Origin: Rutpela maculata
Taxonomy: Eukaryota; Arthropoda; Insecta; Coleoptera; Cerambycidae
Reading direction: 5' to 3'
Assembly (NCBI GenBank): GCA_936432065.2
Contig: OW386290.2
Location: forward strand, 54,578,843 to 54,642,842
DNA length: 64,000 nt
The notes below the pieces were generated by a model. The model saw only the letters and a program-made list of their open reading frames with translations. It had not been told where the DNA came from and made no database searches. The translations under genes and the position numbers were made by a program. Below are positions 42,423 to 55,151 of the stretch, piece by piece (position 1 is the first letter of the stretch; each line of letters opens with the position of its first letter).

Positions 42423-43090
42423 GTAGCCAGAGTCAGGCAGCTTTGAGGGCTCTTGCATCAAACAAGGTGACCTCTAAGCTGGTCCTGAACTGTCGAAACA
42501 TTCTGACTGAACTGTGTGAACGCAACTCAGTTAAACTTATATGGACACAGTGGCGTCGAGGGCAACGAAGAAGCAGACCGTTTGGCGGGTGAAGGGGCAA
42601 AAACTCCTGGCCCTGAGCCAGCCTTCGTCTGCCAAGAAGTCTAATACAATCAGAGCTGCAAGACTGGGCTACGGCACAGTTTAGCAACTATTGGGCTCAG
42701 GCCCCCGAATGAGACGGTTCCTTATAAAGGTGCCCTCGACTGACTCTACCGTAAAGTGGCTGATTGGGCTGGATAGAGAACGATTGAGATGAATAACAGG
42801 ATAACAGGACATTGTCCTTTGAACAAGCACCTGCATACAATGCAGTTGAAAGATGATCCTACTTGTAGGATGTGTGGAGAGAAGGATGAAACCATCACTC
42901 ATATCCATTGTGCACCAATAGGAGCGTCAAGGTATAGGCATTTCGGAAGCAGTTTCTATAGCCGGAGGAACCACGGAATCTACCCTGGGAAGGGCTGCTC
43001 GCCTTCGTGGAGAGCACTGGTCTTTTCTAGGAGTTCCTAAATGTCGCGAATGTACAATGGGCCGATAGGCCTGAGTACTGCTGATCTTTC
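42423..43090 (+). pseudogene. LOA/I-type retrotransposon 3' fragment (RNase H end and zinc knuckle)
   Basis: It begins inside the RNase H: SQSQAALRALASNKVTSKLV, where the first Gln replaces the catalytic Asp of SDSQA. NSVKLIW follows and, after a frameshift, HSGVEGNEEADRLAGEGAKT (last RNase H motif). From 42789 an open frame gives NNRITGHCPLNKHLHTMQLK and CRMCGEKDETITHI (zinc knuckle, the usual second Cys region altered). 5'-truncated. Related to the 12986-17124 element but not the same subfamily. Confidence 0.78.
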
Positions 43091-44050
43091 GGATACTTTA
43101 GCTTGTTGACAGTTTAAGGTTGACGGGGTTCTTTTTTGGTTGCTTTGGTGGACCACGCTGGTTGAAGGACGATCTAACTGAGTGAATTTTTGTAGTAACG
43201 TTGAAAATTGGATTAAAAGGCGGAGCTCTATTCACAGAGCATTTAGTTTGGATTTGTTTGAAGTTTTGGTTATTGATTATGTGTGAAAGCCTCATGTGAG
43301 CCATTCTGGGATATTAGGTCGGCGTGGGTCTCCATTTTGTTTGTGGAATTGTTTTTTTTGGAAGGCACCGGCTTGCAACCGGTTCCTTTGGCACCCTGCA
43401 CAGTTTTTTTGGGTACCTTGTACAGTTTTTTTTTGGCACCTTGAATAAATAGATAGCTCTTTTGACACTTTGGATAGTTCTCTTGGGATTGATTTGGATT
43501 GTGACTGTGGAGATCATTTGTACGAAAAGTCTTATTGTGAATCCTGGATATTTAGTGGACCAGCCAACCCTCTCGCTTTGAACAGAGTACTTTCCCTCTA
43601 CGTGGAAGTCTCAAGTGACTTGGTGACGATGCACAGATTGGGAGCAATTACGTCGTGATAGAGCTGGGGGCCTTATTGTCCTCCTGATGGCGAAATGCCA
43701 TCGTGCGTACCCATTCCAATTTTGACTGAGCTTAGCTGGGTATAATTGTTCTTGTCTCCCCTTCGGCAATTCGTGAATTAAGACTTTTCTTTTTATGATT
43801 GGTCTTATCAAGTGCTCAGATATTGTTTGTCCTTTCCTTGATTTGTTTAATATTTATCTTAGCTTTAGTAGCGAACGACTTTCTTCGTGGAACAAGTACT
43901 AGAAATTACGAATTTTATACCTTAGTCGCGAAAGGAGGTTAGTACTACGAGTACATTATCAATGTGTGCGACAAGATCCTATTGGCGTTTAAACTTGGAG
44001 AGGGTGTAATTCAAAATAATGTTTACAAGGGCTTAACAAATCAACGTCGT
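43091..44050. other. Non-coding stretch with TTGGCACCTTG-type short repeats
   Basis: At ~43355-43450 units such as TTTGGCACCCTGCACAGTTT, TGGGTACCTTGTACAGTTTT and TTGGCACCTTGAATAAATAG form a ~33-bp imperfect tandem. The rest is less AT-rich than average but shows no recognised product. It may hold the untranslated part of the preceding retroelement. Confidence 0.45.
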
Positions 44051-44060
44051 TCAATGACAT

Positions 44061-44880
44061 GTGCCGCTTGACATTATTGACAGTTCAATTTATCGCTATG
44101 CTCCTTTTCTAAGATATAGCGCTATAGCGGAAGCATTGAGTTTTAGTCTACGACAATATGGAGTGACAAAGTGGAACGAGCTGCTATTATTTGTTAAGGA
44201 TAGAATTCGTTACATGAAAGCTGCTAAAAGAATTTTGAAGAAAACATATCGGAATGTACTTTATTTTCATATAATGTGTTTAGCGCAGGGGCTTCATAGA
44301 ATTACTAAGTGTATTAGGGGGTGCTATCAAATTTTTTAGTTCACAAGATCATTTACGGTTATTTCACAAAATTCTTCAAACCTCCAGAGCCTATTTTAAC
44401 CTAATGGAAAACTGGCTAGAAGGTCAAATTATTACTACACAGTTAAACGAAGATGACGCAGTTGCTATTTCACAGGCTTAACAGACATTTATAAATTAAT
44501 TTGTTGAAGAAAATGTGAAGATCATACACGGAAATTTTTCACAAATTCTTTCAGTAATACGAGAGCTTTAACGTAAGACAGAAATATCAGAATTTACCAC
44601 AATTGAGCAATAAACATTATATTCGATAATATATTATTCAATTATCGAATGAAATAAAAATTCTAAACTGTTTTAAAAAAGAAATTCCAGATTTCTTAGG
44701 ATGTCATGTATGAACCTTTTTAATTTACTGGGTAAATGTGGCGACTTTTAGATATCTTAAATATGCGTCAGTTACATCTGTCATTGTTGAGCGATCTTTC
44801 TCACAATATACGTGAATTTTCAGTGAAATGCATCAAAGTTTAACTGCAAAATATTTAGCTGTTCTGAATATATACATGTA
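44061..44880 (+). pseudogene. hAT transposase pseudogene
   Basis: The 44061-44339 frame encodes LLFVKDRIRYMKAAKRILK, then NVLYFHIMCLAQGLHRITKC. This fits the hAT block in which a .TD...YM.KA...LK.. segment is followed by a C.AH.LHR.. signature (here CLAQGLHR, with Gln for His). Near 44400-44480 a frame gives YFNLMENWLEGQ and NEDDAVAISQA. At 44759-44876 KYASVTSVIVERSFSQYT and SLTAKYLAVLNIY match the C-terminal dimerisation region (VPSER.FS..). Many stops and frameshifts. It is not obviously the source of the hAT MITEs in this window. Confidence 0.72.
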
Positions 44881-45211
44881 TGATACAGAGATAAGAGAAA
44901 AGCAGCAAAAACCGCGAGTGTACAAATTGTGCTATTTCGCAGTGTTTAAAAAGTTTTTAAAAATCAAAAATCATACCAGTTTGTGCATAAAGTTCTACTG
45001 CCCTTAAACCTCAAATTTCTCTCTAAGAAGAAGTAAAATTGCATAAATAAATGAATTTAGATTCCTAATTTACAATTCTAAAAAGGTGTCTTATCTAGTG
45101 ACATATTATAAAAAACATTTAAAATTGATAAGTGAAAGCAGCCGTGTTTTTTACAAACCTGCCAGTGGAGTAGAAATATTTTATTTCTGCAATGATATAA
45201 ATAAAAATAAA

Positions 45212-46256
45212 ACTACATAATGCATGCAATATTGCTGGTGATGAGCAACCAGTTTTTGCTTGTGATGGATGCAAAATATTTCTATGCAAACCATGCTCGA
45301 ATCTCACAGCATCAGAATCTAAAGTAATGCAACTAAAAGAAAGAACTATGAAATTTTACTGCAAAGATTGCCTTAATTCTAACACAATAAAATTATTATT
45401 ATCCACTGTAAATGACAAAACCACAATTATTGAAAGTAAAAATAAGATTATCGAACTGTTAGAAAAACATGTGGAATCTTATAAACAAAGAGAAAATGCC
45501 TTAAATAATAAACTCGCTTCTATGCAAGTCCAAAATAACACAGTACAACTAATACCCCCGACAACAGATATAAGTGGCAAGACTATAAAAAATGACCCCA
45601 AGCCAAAATCTTCCGATCAACTTGAAACAGTCAAACAAATTATGCCAAACCAAACTATTCCACTGAAACCTACTTGTGCTGATATGGTTAAGTATGGATA
45701 CCCAACACAAAACTCAAACTTGGCAACTTCAACAAAACCAAGTCAAGTAAAAGATAACCTGAGAGAATTAGAAGAGAAGCAAAAAATCATTATGGATGAA
45801 CTAATAAACCTAGAAAAAACAAAAACGTTATAAAAACTAATGAAGAAAAACAGCGATACCAGGAAGTACGTTACAGAAAAAGGAGGCCTAACATTGGGAA
45901 TGGTGAAGGTGATGGTGCATTTCATGGTAAAAAGGAAAAAGATAGGAAAATCTGGTTATTTATAACCAAGGTCCCGGACGATGTCAATGATGAGAAGATC
46001 AGACACTACATTAAAACCCGTGCAAACACCACCGAAGTACAAGTTCAAAAGCTACCTACTTTTAACTCAAATCCTGATAATCAGTCTTTTATGATAGGTG
46101 TGCTGCCCCATCTGCAGACCACTATATACGACCCAAAATTCTGGCTGAGAAAGATAGCATTCGATCGCTTCGACTTTAAGAGAGGTAAACGGTTCCTGGA
46201 CTCATCACGTACTAGCATAGAACCTGATGCTAGCTCTCAGCCTAATTCTTTTTTAT
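45212..46256 (+). pseudogene. ORF1 (gag-like, PHD-finger-type) of the CR1/Jockey-type element
   Basis: The N-terminal part reads NACNIAGDEQPVFACDGCKI, then CKPCSNLTASE and FYCKDC, a cysteine pattern like a PHD/RING-type zinc finger. A coiled-coil-like stretch rich in Lys/Glu/Asn follows (ESKNKIIELLEKHVE). The frame continues open to 45833, then shifts. In the next frame RKIWLFITKVPDDVNDEKIR and WLRKIAFDRFDFKRGKRFL are readable up to a stop at 46257-46259. ORF1 proteins of this type bind element RNA. The shift near 45830 disables it. Confidence 0.7.
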
Positions 46257-47560
46257 GTCCTACAACTTAAAACAGTCTTTCCCAAAATCACAGGAAGGCG
46301 TTAAAGAAAATGCAGCGAATAATAAAGGAATTTTAAAAGAGTTTAATTCAAATGGTATAAACAGCCCAAATAAAGAAGAACTGCCGTGTAATCTTAAAAT
46401 ATTGCACCTAAATATACAAAGCCTACGAAATAAATCAAATGAATTAGAAATCCTTTTAAATGACGTTAAGTATAATTTTTTATTAATAAATGGACACTGG
46501 TGTACACATGACGAACTGACATATGTAAGTATCAACAATTACAGTCTTGCCTCTAAATTTTGTAGAACCAACTGCGCTCATGGTGGCGTGGCTGTGTATG
46601 CATACAATAACTATACAAATTATACAAGTTTGGAGCAGGTAAATAAATTATCAATTGAATCGCATTGCGAGATAGCGGCCATTGAATATGATAACATTAG
46701 ACTCATGACAATTTACAGACCCCCCCAACGGAGATTTTGATCTTTTCTTAGAAACACTTACGTTTGCTCTCGAAGCTTTTTCTAAAAGTAATAAGATAAT
46801 GTTGGTATCCGGTGATTTTAATGTATATTTCCATAACGTAAAAGAGCAGCGCACTGCACTGCTTATAAACACTTTTAAATCTTTTGGGTTAACGCTAAGT
46901 TACACTGGATTTACCAGAAATAACTGTCTTGATAACATTTTCACCAACCTCAGCGCTAATAACTTCAAAACGCGATCAGTAGATACCGAACTATCAGATC
47001 ACCTAGCTATACACTTGGAGACAAATATTAGTTATAAAACACCTTTAAAGACAATAATCTATAAACCCATTCATGATCGTGGTTTTATAGATTTAAATAA
47101 CTACCTAGATACAGTTAATTGGGAATTTATCAATGACAATAATATAGATATAAACAGTCGCTTTTTAAGATTCATCAGTATTATAACTGATGCTATAGAT
47201 GCTGTTTTCCCACTAAAATCACGTGAGGTACGAAATTCGAACATAACCAAAATAACGTGGTTTAATGATGACCTTCGGATCATGCGTGAGCAGCTACATT
47301 TCTTGTATGAATTTTATAAAAGGAATCCCACGTACAATAACAAGGTCATAATGAATAATTTCAAATCCGATTATCGCCGTCAAATAAACATAGCTAAAAA
47401 AGTTTCCCATGATAACTTTGTAAGTAGTCATAGTAACCCCAACAAGCTATGTGGAAAATTCTCAACAATTACAAAGTTAGATCAAACAACATATCTAATA
47501 TTTCCTGTGAAGAATTCAACAACTATTTTGTAAATGTAGCTGATAAGATTATAGATGAGC
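46255..47560 (+). pseudogene. ORF2 endonuclease and linker of the CR1/Jockey-type element
   Basis: LKILHLNIQSLRNK is the first endonuclease motif (with Asn). GGVAVYAY, then after a frameshift near 46730 VSGDFNVYF (Asp/Asn) and ELSDHLAI (terminal SDH) follow. The usual glutamate of the TE.W motif is replaced: the segment reads LLINGHWCTHDEL, so a key metal-binding residue is missing. The frame 46799-47533 continues into a linker with TWFNDDLRIMREQ. A further shift at ~47470-47530 leads to the RT. Confidence 0.78.
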
Positions 47561-48943
47561 TACCTCCATGTAACGTAGATTATACTGATTATCTAAGCGA
47601 TTTCAGCCAGCCTCACCAATTTTATTTTACTCAAGTCACATGTCTGGAAATATCTGATATAATTACTGGATTAAAAAATAAAAAAAGTAAAGATGCTTAT
47701 GATATCTCAATTGATATTATAAAAGGCATAAAGCATTCCATCTTAATTCCTCTCACAAATTTAATTAACATCAGTATAACAAATAGCATATTTCCTGAGC
47801 CTTTAAAAATTTCAAAAGTAGTACCCATTCATAAAAAGATAACATCGATGATCCCTCTAATCATAGACCAATTTCAGTTATTCCATGTATGGGTAAAATT
47901 TATGAAGTGATTCTAAAAAATCAGTTAACAACTTATCTAGAATACAATAAACTTCTTAACGCCAACCAGTTTGGTTTCCGAAATAAATTATCTACAACAC
48001 TGGCAATTGATAAATTAACATCTGCTATCAATGCAGTATTTGAAGAAGGGAAATATATCGGTTCTTTGTTTTTAGATCTCACAAAAGCCTTCGACTGCGT
48101 GTCCCACGATGTGCTTGTTAACAAATTAAATTACTATGGCCTTTCTGGGCATAGTATAGCACTTATAAGTTCTTATCTTAGTAATAGACAGCAATTTGTC
48201 ATCTATAATGGGAGAAAATCCACCTTACAAAAGTTAAAACATGGTTTCCCCAGGGCTCTGTACTGGGACCTGTGCTTTTTCTTATTTTTATTAATGATTT
48301 CCCAATTTCAGTTCAGGATAATATACTTGCCATATTATTCGCCGATGACACTAGTTTGACCCTTCCCAGCTGTAATTTAGGATACCTGTTGAATGAGGTA
48401 CCGCAAATCCAGTCAACTATACAGAACTGGTTTATATCTAACAAGTTATGCCTGAATATATCAAAAACGGAAACCATGATATTCAGTTTGCGTAACATGG
48501 AGGAAGCAAATAACCCTGAATCTATTAAATTCCTGGGTGTGAACTTAGACCCAAAGTTGTTGTGGGAAAATCACACAGCTTATGTTTGTACCAAAATCTC
48601 GAAATACACCTACCTGGCCCGAAACCTCGTTGGTAAAGTATCCGAAATTACCTTAACTACTGCATATCACAATTTCATCCACTCTACAATTTCATACGCG
48701 ATTCTAGTATGGGGGCATGCAACAACCTGTGCAAACGTATTCTCAGCCCAAAGGAGAGTTATACGAATAATATCCGGATTAAAATTTAGGGATGACTGTA
48801 AAGAACAGTTTAAAAAATTGGGAATCATGACTGTACCCTGTACTTATGTATTTCAGTGTCTTCTATATATAAAAAAAATCAGGATTCATTTAGCACCAGA
48901 AATCAGGTTCATTGTTATAACACGAGAATTAAAGATAATCTAA
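47449..48943 (+). pseudogene. ORF2 reverse transcriptase of the CR1/Jockey-type element
   Basis: Three overlapping frames (47449-47910, 47889-48359, 48272-48943) make one RT: NISCEEFNNYFVNVADKII, FPEPLKISKVVPIHKK, NQFGFRNKLSTTLAID, FLDLTKAFDCVSHDVL (first Asp), then GPVLFLIFINDFP and FADDTSL (catalytic box). FLGVNLDPKLLWENH and FIHSTISYAILVWG follow (thumb). The shifts near 47860 and 48250 are small. An early stop in the C-terminal region leaves the tail incomplete. Confidence 0.83.
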
Positions 48944-49383
48944 ACAATAATTTCCTACGACTAAGTAGAACCAGAGATGGCACTGGTTATCTAGGAATAC
49001 AGTTTTTTTAATGCTTTACCTCTTCAGGTAAGGGCCTTAAATGAAATTCAAATTAAAAAGAAAATAAAAAATTATCTACTTAACGGCGCTTTCTACACCA
49101 CAGATGAATTCTTATCTAGCGACTTTAATCTGATTTAACATAATTTTATATACACTAGGGCGATGTCCATGTATCCATGTTTTTAAGGCACATACATTGT
49201 TTCTGTACTTACCTGTTTTGTATTAATTTTATTTGTCAACTTATACCCTGTCCTTGTAGTATACATTTTTATTATTCTACCATATTTATCTAGATGTTTT
49301 AGTACCTACTTGTATATTTGACGTGTGTAAACATTTTTATGTATTTTGACATGAATAAACTATCTATCTATCTATCTATCTAT

Positions 49384-50270
49384 TAAATTGTATATTAGTA
49401 ATATACTCTTATTGTTCTAATTAGTAGTGAAAGATACATGTACGTGAGTTAGTTTAGTGTTACATCCCTTAATATATTTAGAGATCTTCGAGTGAGCGTT
49501 TATAATCATTTTGCCTTATTAACTTTGGATGCGTTAACGAATTCGCTAAAAAACTATTAGTAAGAACGGTGTCATGAAGATGTGAATTTCAAACTTTAGT
49601 TGTTCCATTGTTTTCATTTTAAAACATTTTAATGATTTGTTTCATGAGAAACGTTAATCTGGCAGCACGTCGAGCCCAAGTTGATTTTCTAAATCGTTTT
49701 GGACCATCTAGCATACATAATCCAGAGAAAATTACCATAACAAATCCGGGAACATTGAATTAAAATCTTTTCAGAAAACTCACTTAAAATACGATTTAAA
49801 AAAGACATTTAGAATTTACGTTGCTCTACAACTTGTGCTTTAAATAATATAATTATAACAAGAAAGTCATTATCTTAACATCTGTATTGTTAGAAAATTA
49901 TGCTATTCCGCATATAAATGAGAACCGGTGAAGAGTTGCTTAACGTATATTTTAAGAGTGACCAAAGCGACTATATAGATCAATCCTAATAGTGATTAAT
50001 ACGGCGTCAAAAAATGGAGACTCTCGTGTTGTGTTGGTAACCATGTTAAAACGTTGCAAGAGAGAGGGACGAACAAGTATTTAGGATACATGTATTGTCG
50101 GGGTCGCGGCGTTTTCCGACAAACGAAGTTTGAAATTTCAGGTGGTCCCACCCAAAGTCGTTTTGTCAGCAAGTGCCAAAATAAGTTTTTTCATGAACCA
50201 AAGATTGCAAAAATACTTTTTACTGACATTTTTCCGCGACGTTTTTGACTTCCGGTCACAAGGTGCATAT
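49384..50270. other. Unassigned stretch
   Basis: AT-rich. The open frame at ~50054 has no recognised motif. Confidence 0.45.
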
Positions 50271-50960
50271 ACTTCAACGCGTCCTATACCGGGTGTAAAC
50301 GCATAGTGGGCCACCCCTGTAACTTCCTTGTTTTTAAAGATATCGGGATGAAATTTTGTAGGGTGAAATTAGGTAAGATTTTCAACTTTTTCAGACCTAT
50401 CCGCCATATTTATCACTTCCAGTTTCACCGGAAATGGTCCCAATAGTCTTTTCTAAATGGACCACCCTGTATGTTTTTACATTTTTGAAATACAGATCAT
50501 ATTTTGGATATACTTATACTATTTTGAACAATTTATACAGTGTTCCACGAAAAATAATTCGAATTTTAGTTGTCAATCTAGATGGCTGCGAATATGTTAA
50601 AATTATTTTTGTTTCAATGTAATTCATATAAAAAATACGAAAACGTCAATATGTCCAATAATACATCATACAGGGTGCTGTAAACTCATTAAAATCACAT
50701 TTTTCAAAATGACTCATTTGTTTTAAACATTATGATATGGACCACCCGGATATTCAGAAAGCTCTATTTAGTAGGGGTTAAACGATACCAAAAGTTCCGT
50801 AATGTGTAATCGTTACCAGCAGGAATGACAATTTTTCTTAAGAAATTTATGATTTATGTCTAACTTCAATTAAATTTTGATCAACCCTGTATATTTGTGT
50901 TAATATACAGGGTTGATCAAAATTTAATTGAACTTTATATAGAAATAGAATAATAATACA
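50271..50960. repeat. Cluster of CACCCTGTA/TACAGGG-type transposon ends
   Basis: GACCACCCTGTATG at ~50459, ATACAGGGTGCTGTAAACTC at ~50669, GACCACCCGGAT at ~50741, ACCCTGTATAT at ~50885 and TACAGGGTTGATCAAAATTT at ~50906 look like ends of TA-target elements. They appear broken and intermixed. Only the 50867-50930 hairpin has clear symmetry. Confidence 0.5.
50867..50930. repeat. Perfect 28-bp-arm hairpin made of two head-to-head transposon ends
   Basis: CAATTAAATTTTGATCAACC plus CTGTATAT is followed, after TTGTGTTA, by its exact inverse ATATACAGGGTTGATCAAAA plus TTTAATTG. Confidence 0.88.
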
Positions 50961-52130
50961 GGGTAATAATAGTACGTCAAACATGGTAGACACTTCTCAA
51001 AGGGGAATTTTTGGGCTATGTAGAAAAAAGCGTCCTTATGAGGGTCTGAAATTAACAGGTTTAGATCAAAAGAATATAAACAACATAACAAGAAGTCATC
51101 CTGTTTTACCGAAATCTTTTCCCTCTCAGATGGGTCGCAGTCCTTTTACAAACATCATGTCGATTGCGTTTTTCTAGGATAACGTTGCTTTTGTAACGTT
51201 TTAGAATATTGCGAATATCTGTGAAACTGTGTACAAAATTTATCGCCTCATTTAATGCTCAAGAACAGCTATAATTATAGCCAGTTTATACGATTCAAAG
51301 TTTTGATATTTGTTTTATATGTCTATTAACGTCGCACGTACAGCTACTTGCATAAAATCGTATTTTCTTAAAGAAAATAACATAAAATTTGTGTTCGCGT
51401 AATAAAAACAGTTCAAACTGTTGACTGGATTTAACTTTATATTGCCTCCGGTCTGTATGAGACATTTAAAACTTCGCATAATTTGTTTTTGTTTTACTAA
51501 AGTACATACAATACTGAAAGGTGTATTGCTTTCTATATAAATGCATGGGAACAAAAGTAGTTTCTTTTCAATTGTATTTATAAGAGAAAATCCGGTGTAT
51601 AATAGCTTCGAGTTTTGCGAGATATTTTTATATGCTAATAATATTATTTTACGTTTTGTCTTCCTGTTTCTCATGTTTAAAAGTTATTTTATGGTTCGAT
51701 TTATTTCTATTTTACAACTTTATTTTGCCTCGAGCCGGAAACTTTTAAAAGTTATATTGTTAACTAGCCTATGAAAATCGATTTTATATTCTGTGCGTTC
51801 TGAATGTCTCCAAACCTATTATGTATACCATATATTTAGATATTTATTCAGAGAGCAAATACTAAAAAATAGTTCATGTATGTATTCATTTGAAATACTA
51901 CAACATCCTAAATAAGGCCTATAACAGAGTATATCTACGGTAAACCTAAACTGTATAATTATAATCTTTACTGAAAATACCTGATTTAAAATTTAAAATA
52001 TCTAAAAAACAAGAGCACTTACATTACAAACAGTACAGATAAATTAAATAAAATTAAATAAACACATATACACAAATACACACACTGGGCACTATAATTA
52101 TTTAATTTATATAATTTATAAAATATTTGA
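50961..52130. other. Unassigned AT-rich stretch
   Basis: Open frames around 50983 and 51315-51774 carry no recognisable motif and overlap each other on both strands. No repeats are seen. Confidence 0.4.
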
Positions 52131-52134
52131 ACAG

Positions 52135-53165
52135 AGAGGAAATAGAGAAATACATCCATTACAGATTATTAGATGGGACATCACTTAGTACTTTTCTTAT
52201 AGCTTCCTAAAGTCATTACATTAATGTCCAGATTAGAGTTTGAGGTGCTATACTTGTTATACAGATCACATGTTCTGATAAGAGGAGAGTTCTGCAAGTA
52301 ATTGTGTCTTGGTGTGCCAGTGGAAAATGTTAAAGAAGTTCTCGTTCTTATGTCAGGTATTCTAAATGAGATTTGTGAGACAATATAATTAAGATCAATA
52401 TTATTATTACATATCTTATATAGGAGAATTAGATACTTTGTTATTCGTCTCATCTGCAGCGATGGCATTGAATATGTATCTAACAGACTGTCATAAGGCA
52501 AGTCTAATGGATATGTTCGTATTATTGCTGATAGTAAACATATTTGAGGTACATTTTCTGTACACTTTTTATTTCTTTTATATATTCATTCTAGTGAGAA
52601 GACCAGATGGATGAGCAGAATTCTAATTTACTTCTAATATAGCAGAAATAAAGTGAATGCAAACTAGCAATGTTTTTGAATTCCTTACAGTTACGGTAGA
52701 TAAAACCTAGAAGTTTTAACGAATCTCAGACTCTATGATGGATATGCGCATTAAAAGACAATTTCGTATCAACTGTTATTCTAAGTATAAGTACTCGGGT
52801 AAGAGCTATATTGTTCATGCTGTAGTCAAAATTAGTGAGAGTGTTTTTTTTTCTTTGTGAAACTTATGTAACAATATTAAAAGGTAATTTGTTTCATTCT
52901 GACCAGCTATAAAAATTATTAATGTTATTTTCAAGGAGCTTAGAGAAGCGTCACACAGTTTATTACATCAGTGATATCGTTAATAAGAATTAGGAATAGT
53001 AGCGGGCCTAGGTTACTCCCCTGCAGTACGCCAGAACTAGCATGGAACGTTTTAGACTTGTTGTTATTGTTCACGACACGTTGGTTTAGGTATGACAACA
53101 GTAAGTTTATGAGACTGTTTGAGAAACCAAACTGACATGCGGCTTTAGATAATAACAAGATATAA
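52135..53165 (-). pseudogene. Jockey-type non-LTR reverse transcriptase fragment, minus strand
   Basis: Starting at ~53165 the minus strand reads CQFGFSNSLINLLLSYLNQR, then SSGVLQGSNLGPLLFLILIN (the motif before the catalytic box, with Leu for Pro in VPQGS). The catalytic box itself and ~60 residues after it are missing. Near 52790 VDTKLSFNAHI, then LKLLGFIYRNCKEF and LYFCYIRSKLEFCSSIWSSH (thumb) are readable. From 52501 a 106-residue frame gives the C-terminus with YLILLYKICNNNID and FRIPDIRTR. Several shifts and stops. 3' end near 52135. Confidence 0.75.
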
Positions 53166-54311
53166 CAAAAAATAATTAAAGGAGTGTTTATGAATATCAG
53201 TATTTATGTAGATAATCTTTCCACCTTGCGTATGTAGGACACAACAACAATTTATATGCTGAGGAAGTCAGTCGTGGCTTCTACAACGTTTGACAATATA
53301 TTTCTACTCTCAGGGTAAAAGACGACTTAGGACCTGAGCATGGAAATAGACGAGAAAGAAACATCTCTATTGCCATTCTTCGATGTATTTTACTGATGTG
53401 AGGAACTTTGTGAAATTCCTTAAAGATCACTTGTACATCCAGCCAACAGAATCGCCAGAGGTATATAAGTAGTTCATTAAGAAAAACTTGAATTCTACTA
53501 ATACGGGTATATATTGATTAAGTAAAATTCAATTTGTATAAACTAAGCAAATATGCATAAAAAAAGTCAGATCTGCAAACCATGCATGGTAAGTGTCCCC
53601 GAGAATGTTTAGTTTCAACTGCATACAGGAGTGGAGTGGTTAATCTTAACTACATACAAGGGTTAAAGTAATGGTATTGTGACGTGTTTCCACCCCTTGC
53701 AAAATCCGTGGGTTCCAAAAATTATAATAAGAGATAACCACTAACACACTTTGTTAAATAATTTACTCTGAGGATACTTTACAATACTATTATTAATTTA
53801 AATGCACTTTACTGACTAAAAATAACAATGTTTATCACATTTTTTTATCTCTTTGTTTCAGCGCAGAAAATAATGCAAATAAATATCTTAATAATGAAAA
53901 GATAAAGTACAGAAAATTTATTTTGAGAACGTAATCGGTTAATGAATTAGGTATTCATCTCTACACCTATCATTCAGTAATTACGAATGCTAATTGATAT
54001 GAATCACATTTCACTTGATCTATTTGTGATGGTTTCACCTGTGCAATTGTGTGCTGGCATGTGGTTAGAGTTGGCACGATATACAAAACATTTGTATTTA
54101 GCAGTAGCGTACTTTATAATAATATGAAAGTGATGCAGTGTTCTAAGTAAATTTTCAGGTTATTTATATTTTATAATGAATCAGATAAAAGCAATTAATA
54201 TGGGAAATATCATGAATATTTAAATATGTAATGACTATGACATGACTATGTAATGCGAGAAAACGAAATGAAAAGTATGTTGTAAAGTGACATTTTAAAC
54301 GTTTTCATATA
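53166..54311. other. Unassigned AT-rich stretch
   Basis: Nothing recognised on either strand. Confidence 0.5.
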
Positions 54312-54664
54312 CAGTGTGTTTTTTTATTTTTATTTTATTTTTTTTAATCGCCTTATTTATTTTAATGTCCTGGCGGAGTTTAGCCGATGGCTTTTCTACC
54401 ACTCAACCAGGACGGACACACACATAGACAATATCACAACACCCATTCCCTGCGACATTGCCATCTGCCGCAGCTGGGACTCGAACTCAGGAGAGGAGAG
54501 CGACTAGACGGTGTTGTCTCTCACACAACCGTAGTCTAGTCCACTGCTACCATCTCGGCAACACGTGAAAAACGTCACTACACATCCATACCCTAGCCAG
54601 GATTCGAACCCGGGACCCCGTGGTCGTAAGCCTAACACCTTAAGCACTGCGCCACCGAGCCGGT
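54312..54664 (-). mobile_element. SINE with two tRNA-like modules
   Basis: On the minus strand the 5' module reads GGCTCGGTGGCGCAGTGCTT ... GGGTCCCGGGTTCGAATCCT, with an A box (TGGCGCAGTGC, complement at 54644-54654) and B box (GGGTTCGAATCC, complement at 54600-54611). A second module follows: GATGGTAGCAGTGGACTAG ... GAGTTCGAGTCCCAGCTG, with its own A-like (54541-54551) and B-like (54476-54488) boxes and a long variable region. The body ends GCGATTAAAAAAAATAAAAT, an A-rich tail at the plus-strand left end. Pol III transcription from the first module is expected. No target duplication was found. Confidence 0.85.
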
Positions 54665-55151
54665 TTCGTTTTAAGTGGACACACATTCGTAGCTCAGTTA
54701 TCTAATTTCAACAAATTTAGATCGGCATCAGTAAAACAAAACTTATTTCAGTCATTGGCGTGCATTTTTATTAAGAAAAAAACGGTCGACTTTGCGAGAA
54801 GTCATATTAGGCATTTTTTATTGAAAAACGAATGTGATATTACTGATCAGCATACTTTAGAATCCCTATATCCAAAGTTTAACGACCTTTTGATTTCTAT
54901 TTTTCGAATTATGGCCCTCCTAAAATTACATTTTTCAAATATTAAATAATTATTAACTTGGAAACGAATTGTTTTATAAAAAAAATCATTCTTCATTTTC
55001 TATATAAATTTACTTTTTCTACCACCCAGTGTCCTCCATACTTTCAGATTTCGTAAGCCAAGAACTTTCATTGAAAAATTGCCACTTGTTGGCTTCAGCG
55101 CCTACTACGTTAATATCTCGAAAACTGTCAATTTCTAAGGCTAATAACATG
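54665..55151. other. Unassigned stretch
   Basis: AT-rich; no gene or repeat is recognised. Confidence 0.45.

Larger units (their letters stand above)
45205..49383 (+). mobile_element. CR1/Jockey-type non-LTR retrotransposon with two ORFs, inactive
   Basis: The order is ORF1 with a PHD-like zinc motif, ORF2 with endonuclease and reverse transcriptase, and a 3' UTR ending in a (CTAT)n tract at ~49360-49383 after AATAAAC. The 5' end is uncertain: a stop lies just upstream of the first recognisable residues at ~45212. Frameshifts occur in both ORFs. Nearly all domains are present, so it was probably a near full-length insertion. Confidence 0.85.
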
